Notes: a model not told the origin generated them from the sequence alone. A stretch of DNA of 64,000 nt from Flavobacterium beibuense F44-8 (GCF_000769915.1 NZ_JRLV01000007.1:124001-188000); one strand, 5' to 3'; shown: positions 9,396-18,076, numbered from the stretch's first letter. Program-made: numbers and translations.

Positions 9396-11048
9396 ATGAA
9401 AACATATATAACTAAAATAGGAATCCTGTTTGCCTTTGTAGCTGTACTATGGGGGTGTCAGGATGACGATTCAACCTTTGGGGACATCACTGCCCCTACT
9501 AACCTTACGATTAACTATGATATCGTAGGTCAGGACGCCGAAAATCCTGACGGAGACGGTAGCGGCTTAGTAAACTTTACTGCTACTGCAGATAATGCTA
9601 TTAGCTATAAATATTTATTTAGTGACGGTTCTTCTGCTGTTTCTGCATCAGGAGTATACGCAAAACGTTTCACTCAAAACGGTGTTAATACATATACTGT
9701 TACGGTACTGGCAAACGGTACAGGTGGTGTAACGACAAGTACAAGTATTGAGGTTACTGTATTCAGTAACTTCTCTGACGACGAAGCTGTACAATTTCTA
9801 ACAGCAGGTACTTCTAAAGTATGGTACTGGTATGCAGCAGCACCGGGTCACCTTGGGGTAGGTCCTAACGACACATCAGAAAATACAGGTGTACCTAGCT
9901 ACTATGCAGCAGCTCCGTTTGAAAAAGCGGGAGCTCCTTCAAGCAGCTGTTTATACGATAACGTACTTACTTTCTCATTAGATAATGGTATTATTAAGTA
10001 TACACTGGATAATGGCGGAAATACTTTCTTTAACTCTTCATTTAACAGTGTAGGTGGTAGTACCGCTACAGACGACCAGTGCTTGGCTTACGATACATCT
10101 GGTGAGAAAGTAGTGAGCTTAGGCCCATCTAGCTCTCTTGTACCGGAAGATCAGAAAAGAGGTACTGTAATGGACTTTAGCGATAACGGATTCATGGGAT
10201 ACTACATTGGTACTTCTACTTATGAAATCCTTTCTATTACAGAAAACGAAATGCACGTAAGAGCCGTAATGGGTGGTAACGATGCACTTGCATGGTATCA
10301 TATATTTACTACTACTCCTGTAGATGAGCAGGGGAACTCGGGTGGTGAAGAACCTGATTACGATACACTTGTATGGTCTGACGAATTTGATGTAGACGGT
10401 GCTCCAAACCCTGATAACTGGACTATGGAAATAGGTAATGGCGATAGCGGTTGGGGTAACAACGAAGCGCAGTACTACCTTGCAGATAATGCTGTAGTAG
10501 AAGGTGGTATGCTTAAAATCACTGCTAAAGCAGAGAGTTCAAACGGATTTGATTATACATCGGCCAGAATGAAAACCGAAGGACATTTTGACTTCACTTA
10601 TGGTAAAGTAGAAATCAGGGCTAAACTACCTACAGGCGCAGGTACATGGCCTGCACTATGGATGCTGGGTTCTGACTATGCTACAAACACATGGCCGGGT
10701 TGTGGCGAAATAGATATTATGGAACATGTGGGTAATGACCAAAATACCATTCACGGTACCCTTCACTACCCTGGTAACTCTGGTGGTAATGGAAATACAG
10801 GTTCTACTACGGTAGCCGGAGTATCGGATGAGTTCCATATTTACAGTGTTATTTGGAGTCCTACAAAAATCAGATTTTTTGTAGACGATGTAGAGTTCCA
10901 TAGCTATGATAACGTGAGTTCATCACCGTTTAACAGCGACTTCTTCCTTATATTTAATGTTGCCATGGGTGGTAACTTTGGTGGAGAAATAGATCCTGGA
11001 TTTACCCAGTCGACTATGGAAGTTGATTATGTAAAAGTATATCAGTAG
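9396..11048 (+). CDS. GH16 endo-beta-1,3-glucanase (laminarinase) lipoprotein with N-terminal PKD domain
   Basis: A 550-residue lipoprotein (C21 followed by QDDD, surface-export-like). A PKD domain covers about 35-122. A Trp- and Tyr-rich domain of about 185 residues that I cannot name covers about 125-310. The GH16 catalytic domain starts at TLVWSDEFD (about 321) and runs to the end. The GH16 catalytic signature E-I-D-I-M-E is present with E438 (nucleophile), D440 and E443 (acid/base). It probably cuts beta-1,3-glucan at the cell surface to give oligosaccharides for the adjacent SusCD. It follows the PKD lipoprotein by 10 nt and is followed by an intercistronic hairpin. Confidence 0.9.
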   Translation: MKTYITKIGILFAFVAVLWGCQDDDSTFGDITAPTNLTINYDIVGQDAENPDGDGSGLVNFTATADNAISYKYLFSDGSSAVSASGVYAKRFTQNGVNTYTVTVLANGTGGVTTSTSIEVTVFSNFSDDEAVQFLTAGTSKVWYWYAAAPGHLGVGPNDTSENTGVPSYYAAAPFEKAGAPSSSCLYDNVLTFSLDNGIIKYTLDNGGNTFFNSSFNSVGGSTATDDQCLAYDTSGEKVVSLGPSSSLVPEDQKRGTVMDFSDNGFMGYYIGTSTYEILSITENEMHVRAVMGGNDALAWYHIFTTTPVDEQGNSGGEEPDYDTLVWSDEFDVDGAPNPDNWTMEIGNGDSGWGNNEAQYYLADNAVVEGGMLKITAKAESSNGFDYTSARMKTEGHFDFTYGKVEIRAKLPTGAGTWPALWMLGSDYATNTWPGCGEIDIMEHVGNDQNTIHGTLHYPGNSGGNGNTGSTTVAGVSDEFHIYSVIWSPTKIRFFVDDVEFHSYDNVSSSPFNSDFFLIFNVAMGGNFGGEIDPGFTQSTMEVDYVKVYQ

Positions 11049-11087
11049 TGTTTTCTCATAAATAATTTACTTCAAAATTAGTAATTA

Positions 11088-11114
11088 CTAAAGGCTGGCT
11101 GGGTCAGCCTTTAG
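11088..11114 (+). terminator. Intercistronic hairpin between GH16 and GH3
   Basis: The two arms CTAAAGGCTG and CAGCCTTTAG form a perfect 10-bp stem around a 7-nt loop. No T-run follows, so it is a poor intrinsic terminator. A partial attenuator or a 3'-end stabiliser separating the susCD mRNA from the enzyme mRNA is more likely. Confidence 0.5.
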
Positions 11115-11138
11115 GATTACTATTATCCAAAATTTATA

Positions 11139-13430
11139 ATGAAATTAAACGTACCAAAATATGTTTTGGCAGCCACTCTTATAGCCATAGGCTGCAGTAC
11201 TGCAAAACAGGATATGGTTTCCGTTAAGGAAAAACAACTTCCCATAGACCGTAAAGTAGACTCTGTGCTTAACCTTATGACACTCGAGGAAAAAATAGGA
11301 CAGATGAACCAATACAACGGTTTTTGGAATGTTACCGGCCCTGCCCCAAAAGATGGTGATGCTGCTGTTAAGTATGAGCATATCAAAAAAGGATGGGTAG
11401 GCTCTATGCTCAATGTAAGAGGTGTTAAAGATGTAAGAGCACTACAAAAAATTGCTGTTGAAGAAAGCAGGCTTGGTATACCCGTAATCTTTGGCTACGA
11501 TGTTATCCACGGATATAAAACAATAAGCCCTATACCACTTGCCGAAGCTGCAAGCTGGGATATGGAAGCCATAGAAAATTCTGCTGCCATTGCTGCTGCC
11601 GAATCGGCTGCATCGGGTTTAAACTGGACGTTTGCTCCAATGGTAGATGTAACTCGCGATGCCCGATGGGGACGTGTTATGGAAGGATCGGGCGAAGATA
11701 CTTACCTGGGCAGCGCTATTGCTGTAGCCAGAGTAAAAGGTTTTCAGGGCGATTTAGGAGAATTTAATGTAGCGGCCTGCGTTAAGCATTTTGCCGGATA
11801 TGGTTTTGCCGAAGCCGGTAAAGACTATAATACCGTAGACGTAAATAGAAATACTTTACACAACATAATACTCCCCCCTTTTAAGGCAGCTGCCGATGCT
11901 GGGGCGCTAACATTTATGAACTCTTTTAATGATATAGACGGTATTCCTGCAACAGGAAACACTTATCTGCAAAGAGAGGTTCTCAAAAAAGACTGGAACT
12001 TTCAGGGCTTTGTAGTTTCTGACTGGGGTTCGATGGGTGAAATGGTAAATCACGGCTATGCTAAAGATCTGAAACAGGCGGCAGAATTTGCTGCAAATGC
12101 AGGGTCTGACATGGATATGGAGTCGCACGGTTATGTGATGTACCTTGCCCAACTGGTTAAGGAAGGAAAAGTATCTGAAGACAAGATAAACGATGCGGCC
12201 CGCCGTATACTTAGGGTTAAATTTCAGCTGGGACTGTTTGACAACCCTTACAAATACTGCGACGAAGCCCGTGAAAAGGCTACCGTAGGCAAAAAGGAAT
12301 TTCACGATGGTGTGCTGAATATGGCAAAAAAATCTATCGTGTTACTTAAAAACGAAAACAACCTGCTTCCGTTAAAGAAACAGGGACAAAAAATAGCGGT
12401 TATCGGGGCATTGGCAAACGATAAAACGAGTCCGCTTGGAAGCTGGAGAATTGGTGCAGATGACGGTACAGCAGTATCGGTAATGGAAGGGCTTTCACAA
12501 TACAAAGGCAATGAACTGGTATATGCAAAGGGTGCCGATGTTGCATTGGGCGCTCCTGCATTTACCATAGAGACCAAAATAAACATGACCGACAAAAGCG
12601 GTTTTGAAGAAGCGGTAAACGCTGCTAAAAATGCCGATGTGGTGGTTATGGTACTGGGTGAACACGGTTTACAAACAGGTGAAGGCCGCAGCCGTGTAAA
12701 TTTAGGTTTACCGGGTGTACAGCAGGAACTGCTTGAAACGGTTTACAAAGCCAATCCAAATATTGTTTTGGTATTAACTAACGGAAGACCTCTTGAAATT
12801 GTGTGGGCCGATGGTAACATTCCTGCTATTGTAGAAGCGTGGCACTTAGGTACCGAAAGCGGTAATGCTATCGCACAGGTACTGTATGGCGACTATAACC
12901 CAAGTGGTAAACTACCTATGAGCTTCCCTAGAGCTGTAGGACAAATGCCTCTATATTACAACCATAAAAGCACCGGCAGGCCTAATTATAATGGCGGAGA
13001 CAGTGTTTTCTGGTCACATTATACCGATGAGAGTAACGAAGCTCTTTATCCGTTTGGGTATGGGTTAAGCTATTCATCATTTGAGTACAGTAACCTTAAA
13101 CTAAGTAACAATACACTTAACCAAAACGGAAAAATCACTGTTAGTGTAGATGTGAAAAACACGAGCAGTGTAAACGGTAAGGAAGTTGTACAGCTATATT
13201 TAAGAGATTTATTCGGTTCGGTTACAAGGCCTGTAAGAGAGCTTAAAGGTTTTGAACTGGTTACTATAAATGCAGGACAAATCAAAACAGTAAGTTTTGA
13301 GATTGACGAAAAAACAATAGAGTTCTATACCGCCAATAACAAGTGGGAAGCCGAACCTGGAGACTTTAAGGTTTTTGTGGGCGGAGATTCAAAAGCATCA
13401 CTTGAGGCAGAATTCACCTATTCTAAATAA
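11139..13430 (+). CDS. bglX: GH3 beta-glucosidase (BglX-like), probable periplasmic lipoprotein
   Basis: A 763-residue GH3 enzyme. The signal ends at a lipobox-like IAIGC (C19), followed by STAKQ with no acidic export signal, so an inner-leaflet periplasmic lipoprotein is likely. The (alpha/beta)8 domain contains KHFAGYG and the nucleophile D295 in VVSDWG. The alpha/beta sandwich domain follows at about 390-600. A C-terminal Fn3-like domain covers roughly 660-763 (VSVDVKNTSSVNGKEVVQLY). It should release glucose from oligosaccharides imported by the upstream SusCD. It is in the same direction as the GH16 genes, 90 nt after the first and 6 nt before the second. Confidence 0.92.
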   Translation: MKLNVPKYVLAATLIAIGCSTAKQDMVSVKEKQLPIDRKVDSVLNLMTLEEKIGQMNQYNGFWNVTGPAPKDGDAAVKYEHIKKGWVGSMLNVRGVKDVRALQKIAVEESRLGIPVIFGYDVIHGYKTISPIPLAEAASWDMEAIENSAAIAAAESAASGLNWTFAPMVDVTRDARWGRVMEGSGEDTYLGSAIAVARVKGFQGDLGEFNVAACVKHFAGYGFAEAGKDYNTVDVNRNTLHNIILPPFKAAADAGALTFMNSFNDIDGIPATGNTYLQREVLKKDWNFQGFVVSDWGSMGEMVNHGYAKDLKQAAEFAANAGSDMDMESHGYVMYLAQLVKEGKVSEDKINDAARRILRVKFQLGLFDNPYKYCDEAREKATVGKKEFHDGVLNMAKKSIVLLKNENNLLPLKKQGQKIAVIGALANDKTSPLGSWRIGADDGTAVSVMEGLSQYKGNELVYAKGADVALGAPAFTIETKINMTDKSGFEEAVNAAKNADVVVMVLGEHGLQTGEGRSRVNLGLPGVQQELLETVYKANPNIVLVLTNGRPLEIVWADGNIPAIVEAWHLGTESGNAIAQVLYGDYNPSGKLPMSFPRAVGQMPLYYNHKSTGRPNYNGGDSVFWSHYTDESNEALYPFGYGLSYSSFEYSNLKLSNNTLNQNGKITVSVDVKNTSSVNGKEVVQLYLRDLFGSVTRPVRELKGFELVTINAGQIKTVSFEIDEKTIEFYTANNKWEAEPGDFKVFVGGDSKASLEAEFTYSK

Positions 13431-13436
13431 ACCAGT

Positions 13437-14210
13437 ATGAAAAAAACAGCTATAGTATTCCTTTTTTCGGCTCTTGCCCTATCGTGTGGCAAAAAAGAGA
13501 AAGAGCGTGAACTACTTTGGGAAGAGAATTTTGACGGATCGGAACTTAATGAGTCGGTTTGGAATTTCGAACTTGGTGACGGATGCCCTAACATTTGCGG
13601 ATGGGGTAATAACGAGCGCCAGGTGTATACCAAAGACAATCACAAACTGGAAAACGGTAACTTAATAATTACCGCAAAAAAAATAAACGATTCTACCTAT
13701 ACCTCAACTCGTTTAACCACAAAGGGTAACAAAGAGTTTAAGTACGGATATATTGAAGCAAAAGCAAAAATTCCTACCGGACAGGGAATTTGGCCCGCTT
13801 TTTGGATGTTAGGTTCTAACATTGACCAGGTAGGCTGGCCTATGGCAGGAGAGATAGATATACTGGAATATGTGGGTAAAGAACCACATATGGCTTTTAC
13901 CTCTCTCCACACACAGGACAGTCATGGTAATACCATAAATACAAAGAAAACTGAGATTAAAAATATAGAAGAGGGTTTTCATACCTATGCTATAAACTGG
14001 ACAGAAAACTTTATTGAGTTTTTTATAGATGGCAATTCGGTTTACAAATTTGAACCGAAAGACAAAACAACAGAAGTTTGGCCATACAACCAGCCGTTTT
14101 ACTTTTTAGTGAATGTAGCTATAGGCGGAAACTTTGGCGGTCCCGAAGTGGATGACAGCATATTCCCTCAGGAATTTATAATAGACTATATTAGGGTTTA
14201 CTCTAATTAA
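13437..14210 (+). CDS. GH16 beta-glucanase (laminarinase-like) lipoprotein
   Basis: A 257-residue single-domain GH16 protein with a lipobox-like LALSC (C17), followed by the basic GKKEKE instead of an acidic export signal. The catalytic signature is E139-I-D141-I-L-E144, and substrate-cleft tryptophans lie nearby (WPAFWMLG). It lacks the PKD and middle domains of the GH16 at 9396-11048. The two enzymes therefore probably act in different compartments, this one in the periplasm on imported oligosaccharides; the location is inferred from the signal. It starts 6 nt after the GH3 gene and is the last gene before a strong terminator. Confidence 0.9.
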   Translation: MKKTAIVFLFSALALSCGKKEKERELLWEENFDGSELNESVWNFELGDGCPNICGWGNNERQVYTKDNHKLENGNLIITAKKINDSTYTSTRLTTKGNKEFKYGYIEAKAKIPTGQGIWPAFWMLGSNIDQVGWPMAGEIDILEYVGKEPHMAFTSLHTQDSHGNTINTKKTEIKNIEEGFHTYAINWTENFIEFFIDGNSVYKFEPKDKTTEVWPYNQPFYFLVNVAIGGNFGGPEVDDSIFPQEFIIDYIRVYSN

Positions 14211-14240
14211 TAATTAGTTTATGTTTGAGTTAGTTAGTTA

Positions 14241-14270
14241 AAAAAAGGGCGCTTATAGCGTCCTTTTTTT
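14241..14270. terminator. Bidirectional terminator closing the laminarin locus
   Basis: An A-run leads into GGGCGC, a TTATA loop, GCGTCC and a seven-T run. The stem has one G-T wobble. The A-run and T-run on opposite sides let it serve both the plus-strand glucan operon and the minus-strand genes that end at 14273. Confidence 0.8.
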
Positions 14271-14272
14271 AT

Positions 14273-14722
14273 TTATTTCCAATTGTAGTAAACCATGTAT
14301 GCACCTAACGCACTAAAAAATAGTATTCCTAAATTGTAATAGTCAAACTTATTATCAATAACTGATTTATGAGGTTTTTCAGGGTTATAATACACCTTTA
14401 TTTTTTCTCCCTCAATAAATCTGCCATTAGGCACTATCGATTTTAAGTTGCTTCCAAATATTAGGTTCTTGGTATGCCTGTCGTTATTCTGATAATATTT
14501 ACCATCTACTGAATATTCATAAATGATATAATTTCTCCATACCCCATTATTATTACCCCTTCTCTTATCCCATTTTACAATATTTCTCAATATCATGCCT
14601 TCGGTAGTTTTCCATTTTTTTATGGTAACTTCATAAAAATAGAATATTGCTCCCAGAACGATAAAAGGAAATATTATAAATGCCAGTCCGCCATAAAATA
14701 CTGGTTCCTGTTCAAAAAACAT
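14273..14722 (-). CDS. DUF3592 family membrane protein
   Basis: A 149-residue protein with a membrane segment near residues 9-30 and another near 128-147. Between them is an extracytoplasmic beta-rich region containing YIIYEYSVDGKYY and the conserved-looking EGEKIKVYYNPEKP, a pattern seen in DUF3592 proteins. The function is unknown. Its ATG overlaps the stop of the upstream YeeE-type gene by one base (TAATG), which implies cotranscription and translational coupling. A link to sulfur transport is suggested only by this operon position. Confidence 0.7.
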   Translation of the reverse strand: MFFEQEPVFYGGLAFIIFPFIVLGAIFYFYEVTIKKWKTTEGMILRNIVKWDKRRGNNNGVWRNYIIYEYSVDGKYYQNNDRHTKNLIFGSNLKSIVPNGRFIEGEKIKVYYNPEKPHKSVIDNKFDYYNLGILFFSALGAYMVYYNWK

Positions 14723-15135
14723 TAATGCGGTAATTTATTTCTTAATAGTCCGTACAGGTAAGTCCCTACTAAAGCGCCAAGCAGCACTACCCCTATTCCG
14801 TAAAAACCTGCACCTATAAGTATAAATATTGGGCCTGGGCAGGTACCTATAAGTCCCCATCCTAAACCAAACAGTATACCCCCTGTCATGTAGTTAGTAA
14901 ACCCTTTATCCTTATTAGGAATTACAATAGGCTGTCCGGTAATGTCTTTTACATTATTGCGTTTAAAAAGCTGTATGCCCACTACCCCAACCACAACGGC
15001 TGTCATTATTATGCCAAACATGTGGAACGACTGAAAGTGGAACATTTCGTATATACGGTACCATGAAACGGCTTCTGACTTGGTAAGTACGATACCAAAT
15101 ACTAATCCAACCAGTAAATATTTTAGGAATTTCAT
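14722..15135 (-). CDS. YeeE/YedE-family transporter subunit (C-terminal half type)
   Basis: A 137-residue membrane protein with about four membrane segments. It carries the GTCPGP motif typical of YeeE/YedE (sulfur-compound transport) half-proteins. It starts 7 nt after the partner at 15143-15703, and together the two resemble a full-length two-lobed YeeE transporter split into two genes. Thiosulfate or a related sulfur compound is the likely substrate from characterised relatives; specificity cannot be read here. Its stop overlaps the start of the DUF3592 gene. Confidence 0.85.
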   Translation of the reverse strand: MKFLKYLLVGLVFGIVLTKSEAVSWYRIYEMFHFQSFHMFGIIMTAVVVGVVGIQLFKRNNVKDITGQPIVIPNKDKGFTNYMTGGILFGLGWGLIGTCPGPIFILIGAGFYGIGVVLLGALVGTYLYGLLRNKLPH

Positions 15136-15142
15136 GTTTCTG

Positions 15143-15703
15143 TTAGTTTAAAATTAATGGTAACAGCAGCCACGACATTATAAGGCCACCAATAAAAAAT
15201 CCGATAACCGCAATAAGCGAAGGCAACTGCAGGTTACTTAACCCCGATATAGCATGCCCTGATGTACATCCGCCGGCATAACGCGTACCAAAGCCTACCA
15301 GTATACCACCAAGAAGCAGTATTAAAAGTATTTTAGGCGATTGTAACGCTTCAGGACTAACAAGCGCATCGGGTAATAGCTTACCGTTAGGCTCATCTAT
15401 ATTCATTTGCCTAAGCTCTACTAATGTTTGCGGGTTAAGGTTTACGCCACTGCCATCACTCAGGTAATGTGTAGCTATAAATCCGCCCAGCATGGCACCT
15501 AGTACCACTGTAAGGTTCCAGCGTTGTGTTTTCCAGTCAAACTTAAAGAAATCGGCTGTTTTACCTGCTCCAAGTGCAGTACACATAGTACGCAGGTTAG
15601 ATGACATCCCGAAGTTTTTACCAAAATAAATAAGAGCCAGCATTACTGCTCCAATCAAAAAGCCGGAAACATACCACGGCCATGTACCATAAAAACTATA
15701 CAT
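15143..15703 (-). CDS. YeeE/YedE-family transporter subunit (N-terminal half type)
   Basis: A 186-residue membrane protein with about five membrane segments and the signature GGCTSGHAISG, whose cysteine is the conserved YeeE/YedE substrate-relay residue. It is the first gene of a three-gene minus-strand operon with the second YeeE half and the DUF3592 protein. Such split pairs are common in Bacteroidota and Proteobacteria. No rhodanese or persulfide dioxygenase gene is visible next to it in this window. Confidence 0.87.
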   Translation of the reverse strand: MYSFYGTWPWYVSGFLIGAVMLALIYFGKNFGMSSNLRTMCTALGAGKTADFFKFDWKTQRWNLTVVLGAMLGGFIATHYLSDGSGVNLNPQTLVELRQMNIDEPNGKLLPDALVSPEALQSPKILLILLLGGILVGFGTRYAGGCTSGHAISGLSNLQLPSLIAVIGFFIGGLIMSWLLLPLILN

Positions 15704-15726
15704 AATGGTGTTTTTTCAAATTTCTA

Positions 15727-15734
15727 CAAAAATA
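15727..15734 (-). promoter_or_regulatory. Candidate -7 box for the YeeE operon
   Basis: On the minus strand this reads TATTTTTG, matching the Bacteroidota TAnnTTTG box, 24 nt before the ATG at 15703. I see no good -33 TTTG. This is consistent with a promoter but not proof. Confidence 0.35.
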
Positions 15735-15794
15735 GCAATTTAGAGTTTTTAACCTGCATATACTGTATAGCTTCTTAAAACATAAAATTTCCCT

Positions 15795-15802
15795 TACCTT
15801 TG
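15795..15802 (+). promoter_or_regulatory. Candidate -7 box for the 15825 lipoprotein gene
   Basis: TACCTTTG matches TAnnTTTG and lies 22 nt before the ATG. It is divergent from the YeeE operon box. Confidence 0.4.
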
Positions 15803-15824
15803 AGGTACATTTCAACTACTTTTT

Positions 15825-16280
15825 ATGAAAAAAATATTCCTTACCATTGTATTGGCTGCTTTTACTGCATCGTGCATAAGTACGCGCAATACCATAAAAA
15901 ATATTGACAACACTGCCAGGATGCCTAACCTCTCTAAAGAGCGCACCTTTATTATTACCGAAACGGCACAAAACAACAAATACGGTTACGACCAAGACTG
16001 GCCTGTTAACCTTGGCTTCCTGCCGGTACAAACCGCCGAGATTAACGTAAAACGCTATTTTGACGCACTTACCGGACCAGAGGGACAAAAAATAACTTAT
16101 ACAAAACAGGAAGCCTGCTGCCCGTTCCCGTCTGAAAGAAACAGTATGGGTGCCGGACTACTGGATGTATATGAAGTAACCTGGGACGGACTGGCAACTC
16201 CTGTAAAAATATACATTAACCTTTATGAAAAAGGTAAGATAATGGCTCCTGCCGGATTTGGCATAAAGGAATTAAAATAA
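15825..16280 (+). CDS. Small conserved lipoprotein next to kdsA, function unknown
   Basis: A 151-residue lipoprotein (signal MKKIFLTIVLAAFTASC, lipidated C17). The mature part is soluble and contains ACCPFPSERNSMGAGLLDVYEV and a C-terminal KIYINLYEKGKIMAPAGF block. From memory, close flavobacterial relatives are often labelled 2-dehydro-3-deoxyphosphooctonate aldolase. It has no TIM-barrel length and none of the KdsA motifs, so that label would be a neighbour-transfer error. A terminator separates it from kdsA, so the two are probably not one operon. The role is unknown. Confidence 0.75.
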   Translation: MKKIFLTIVLAAFTASCISTRNTIKNIDNTARMPNLSKERTFIITETAQNNKYGYDQDWPVNLGFLPVQTAEINVKRYFDALTGPEGQKITYTKQEACCPFPSERNSMGAGLLDVYEVTWDGLATPVKIYINLYEKGKIMAPAGFGIKELK

Positions 16281-16284
16281 CCGT

Positions 16285-16320
16285 AAAAGCCTTAGTGTAC
16301 TACTAAGGCTTTTATTTTTT
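16285..16320 (+). terminator. Intrinsic terminator after the 15825 lipoprotein gene
   Basis: The stem AAAAGCCTTAGT pairs perfectly with ACTAAGGCTTTT around a 5-nt loop and is followed by ATTTTTT. Confidence 0.8.
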
Positions 16321-16327
16321 ATCTTTG
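16320..16327 (+). promoter_or_regulatory. Candidate -7 box for kdsA
   Basis: TATCTTTG is an exact TAnnTTTG match 20 nt before the kdsA ATG, immediately after the upstream terminator. Confidence 0.45.
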
Positions 16328-16347
16328 CACCACAAATTTCAGTATCT

Positions 16348-17166
16348 ATGAACTTACAGAATATACCTCAGATAAAACATACCGACAGCGGCAACTTTTT
16401 TGTACTTGCCGGGCCTTGTGCCATTGAAGGTGAAGATATGGCACTTCGAATTGCCGAAAAACTGGTTGGGATTACCGACAGGCTACAGATTCCTTATGTA
16501 TTTAAAGGATCGTTCAAAAAAGCTAACCGTTCCCGCATAGACAGCTTTACAGGCATTGGCGATGAAAAAGCCCTTAAAATACTTCAAAAGGTATCGCAAA
16601 CTTTTGGCGTACCTACCGTTACTGATATTCATGAGAATGAAGATGCGGCAAAAGCTGCCGAGTATGTGGATGTACTGCAAATACCTGCCTTTTTGGTAAG
16701 ACAAACCGACCTTGTGGTTGCTGCTGCCGAAACCGGCAAAACAGTAAACCTTAAAAAGGGTCAGTTTATGAGCCCGGAAAGCATGAAACATGCCGTACAA
16801 AAGGTATTGGATTGTAATAACGAAAATGTAATGGTTACAGACAGGGGAACTATGTTTGGCTACCAGGACATGATTGTTGATTACAGGGGCATTCCTACCA
16901 TGAAAGAGTTTGCCACTACTGTGCTGGATGTTACTCACTCCCTACAGCAGCCTAACCAGTCTACCGGTGTTACCGGAGGTAGGCCTGACATGATTGAAAC
17001 CATCGCAAAAGCCGGTATAGCGGTTGGTGTAGATGGTATTTTTATTGAAACTCACTTTGATCCTGCTAATGCAAAAAGTGATGGTGCTAATATGCTGCAC
17101 CTTGATTACTTTGAAGGTTTAATGGAAAGGCTTGTAGCGATCAGAAAAACGATCAACAACTTTTAA
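16348..17166 (+). CDS. kdsA: 3-deoxy-8-phosphooctulonate (KDO-8-P) synthase
   Basis: A 272-residue cytoplasmic enzyme that condenses arabinose 5-phosphate with phosphoenolpyruvate to make KDO-8-phosphate for lipopolysaccharide core synthesis. Family motifs seen are AGPCAIEG (about 22-29), KGSFKKANRSR, the FTGIGDEKALKIL segment, VTDIHE, and the C-terminal GIFIETHFDPANAKSDGANML. The length is normal for KdsA. It has its own promoter-like box and stands alone between the small lipoprotein gene and an outer-membrane protein gene. Confidence 0.95.
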   Translation: MNLQNIPQIKHTDSGNFFVLAGPCAIEGEDMALRIAEKLVGITDRLQIPYVFKGSFKKANRSRIDSFTGIGDEKALKILQKVSQTFGVPTVTDIHENEDAAKAAEYVDVLQIPAFLVRQTDLVVAAAETGKTVNLKKGQFMSPESMKHAVQKVLDCNNENVMVTDRGTMFGYQDMIVDYRGIPTMKEFATTVLDVTHSLQQPNQSTGVTGGRPDMIETIAKAGIAVGVDGIFIETHFDPANAKSDGANMLHLDYFEGLMERLVAIRKTINNF

Positions 17167-17192
17167 TACCTTATTTTTTTAATTATTTTATC

Positions 17193-18053
17193 GTGAAACA
17201 ACCATTATTACTGGTTGTACTATCTTTTTGTGTTTTTTCACAGTACACCTTTTCCCAGGAACTAGTAACAGCCCCTGAAAAATACACAGCTCACAACAAA
17301 GGAAAGTTTTTTATACTTTGGGGAGGAAACAGAGAATCTTTCTCAAGATCAGACATTAATTTTTCCGGACCGGGGTATAACTTTACCCTACAGGACGTAG
17401 AAGCGCATGACAAACCTAAAGGATGGCATGTAGACTATGTTAACCCTACTAAAATGACCATACCGCAAACAAACCTGCGCATAGGTTATTTTATTAGCGA
17501 CCATTACAGTATTTCACTTGGTATAGACCATATGAAGTATGTAATGACCCAAGACCAGGTAGCTAACATTAACGGCTATGTGGACATGGACGAAAGTCAG
17601 CCCGGTGCTGCTTTTAACGGCATGTATAACAATGTGCCAATTACGCTTACGGAAGATTTCCTGACATTTGAACATACAGACGGACTAAATTACATAAACG
17701 TAGAGTTTGCCCGTGTAGACGATGTTTCAAAATATTTAGGCATTACCAATACTGATACGTTTCAGGTAAACATTACCGAAGGTTTAGGCGGAGGCTTTTT
17801 ATACCCTAAAACCAATGCGAAAGTACTTGGTATGGACAGGCACGACGATTTCCATATCTCAGGTTATGGTGTAGCGGCTAAAGCAGGTATTAACCTAACC
17901 TTTTTTAAACACTTCTTTATACAGGGAGAGCTTAAAAGCGGTTATGTAGACATGCATGATATACGTACCACCCATTCGGGTGCCGACAGGGCTTCACAAC
18001 ATTTTACATTCTTCCAGAGAATAGTAGCTATAGGCGGTATCTTCAGGATATAA
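17193..18053 (+). CDS. Probable outer-membrane beta-barrel protein, function unknown
   Basis: A 286-residue protein with a signal peptide (cleavage near residue 21, FSQ). The rest alternates amphipathic strands rich in aromatics and glycine (LRIGYFISDHYSISLGID, FFIQGELKSGYVDM) and ends in strands finishing IVAIGGIFRI, a pattern of small outer-membrane barrels. No catalytic motif is seen. The start is GTG at 17193, 26 nt after kdsA, so cotranscription with kdsA is possible. A strong terminator follows. Confidence 0.6.
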   Translation: MKQPLLLVVLSFCVFSQYTFSQELVTAPEKYTAHNKGKFFILWGGNRESFSRSDINFSGPGYNFTLQDVEAHDKPKGWHVDYVNPTKMTIPQTNLRIGYFISDHYSISLGIDHMKYVMTQDQVANINGYVDMDESQPGAAFNGMYNNVPITLTEDFLTFEHTDGLNYINVEFARVDDVSKYLGITNTDTFQVNITEGLGGGFLYPKTNAKVLGMDRHDDFHISGYGVAAKAGINLTFFKHFFIQGELKSGYVDMHDIRTTHSGADRASQHFTFFQRIVAIGGIFRI

Positions 18054-18076
18054 AACCTATACCATTTATAATACAG

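Noticed and set aside
11907..12305. Minus-strand open frame of 132 codons inside the GH3 gene
   Set aside because: Opposite-strand shadow of a strongly conserved GH3 domain.
16483..16938. Minus-strand open frame of 151 codons inside kdsA
   Set aside because: Shadow of a well-identified enzyme gene, with no independent evidence.
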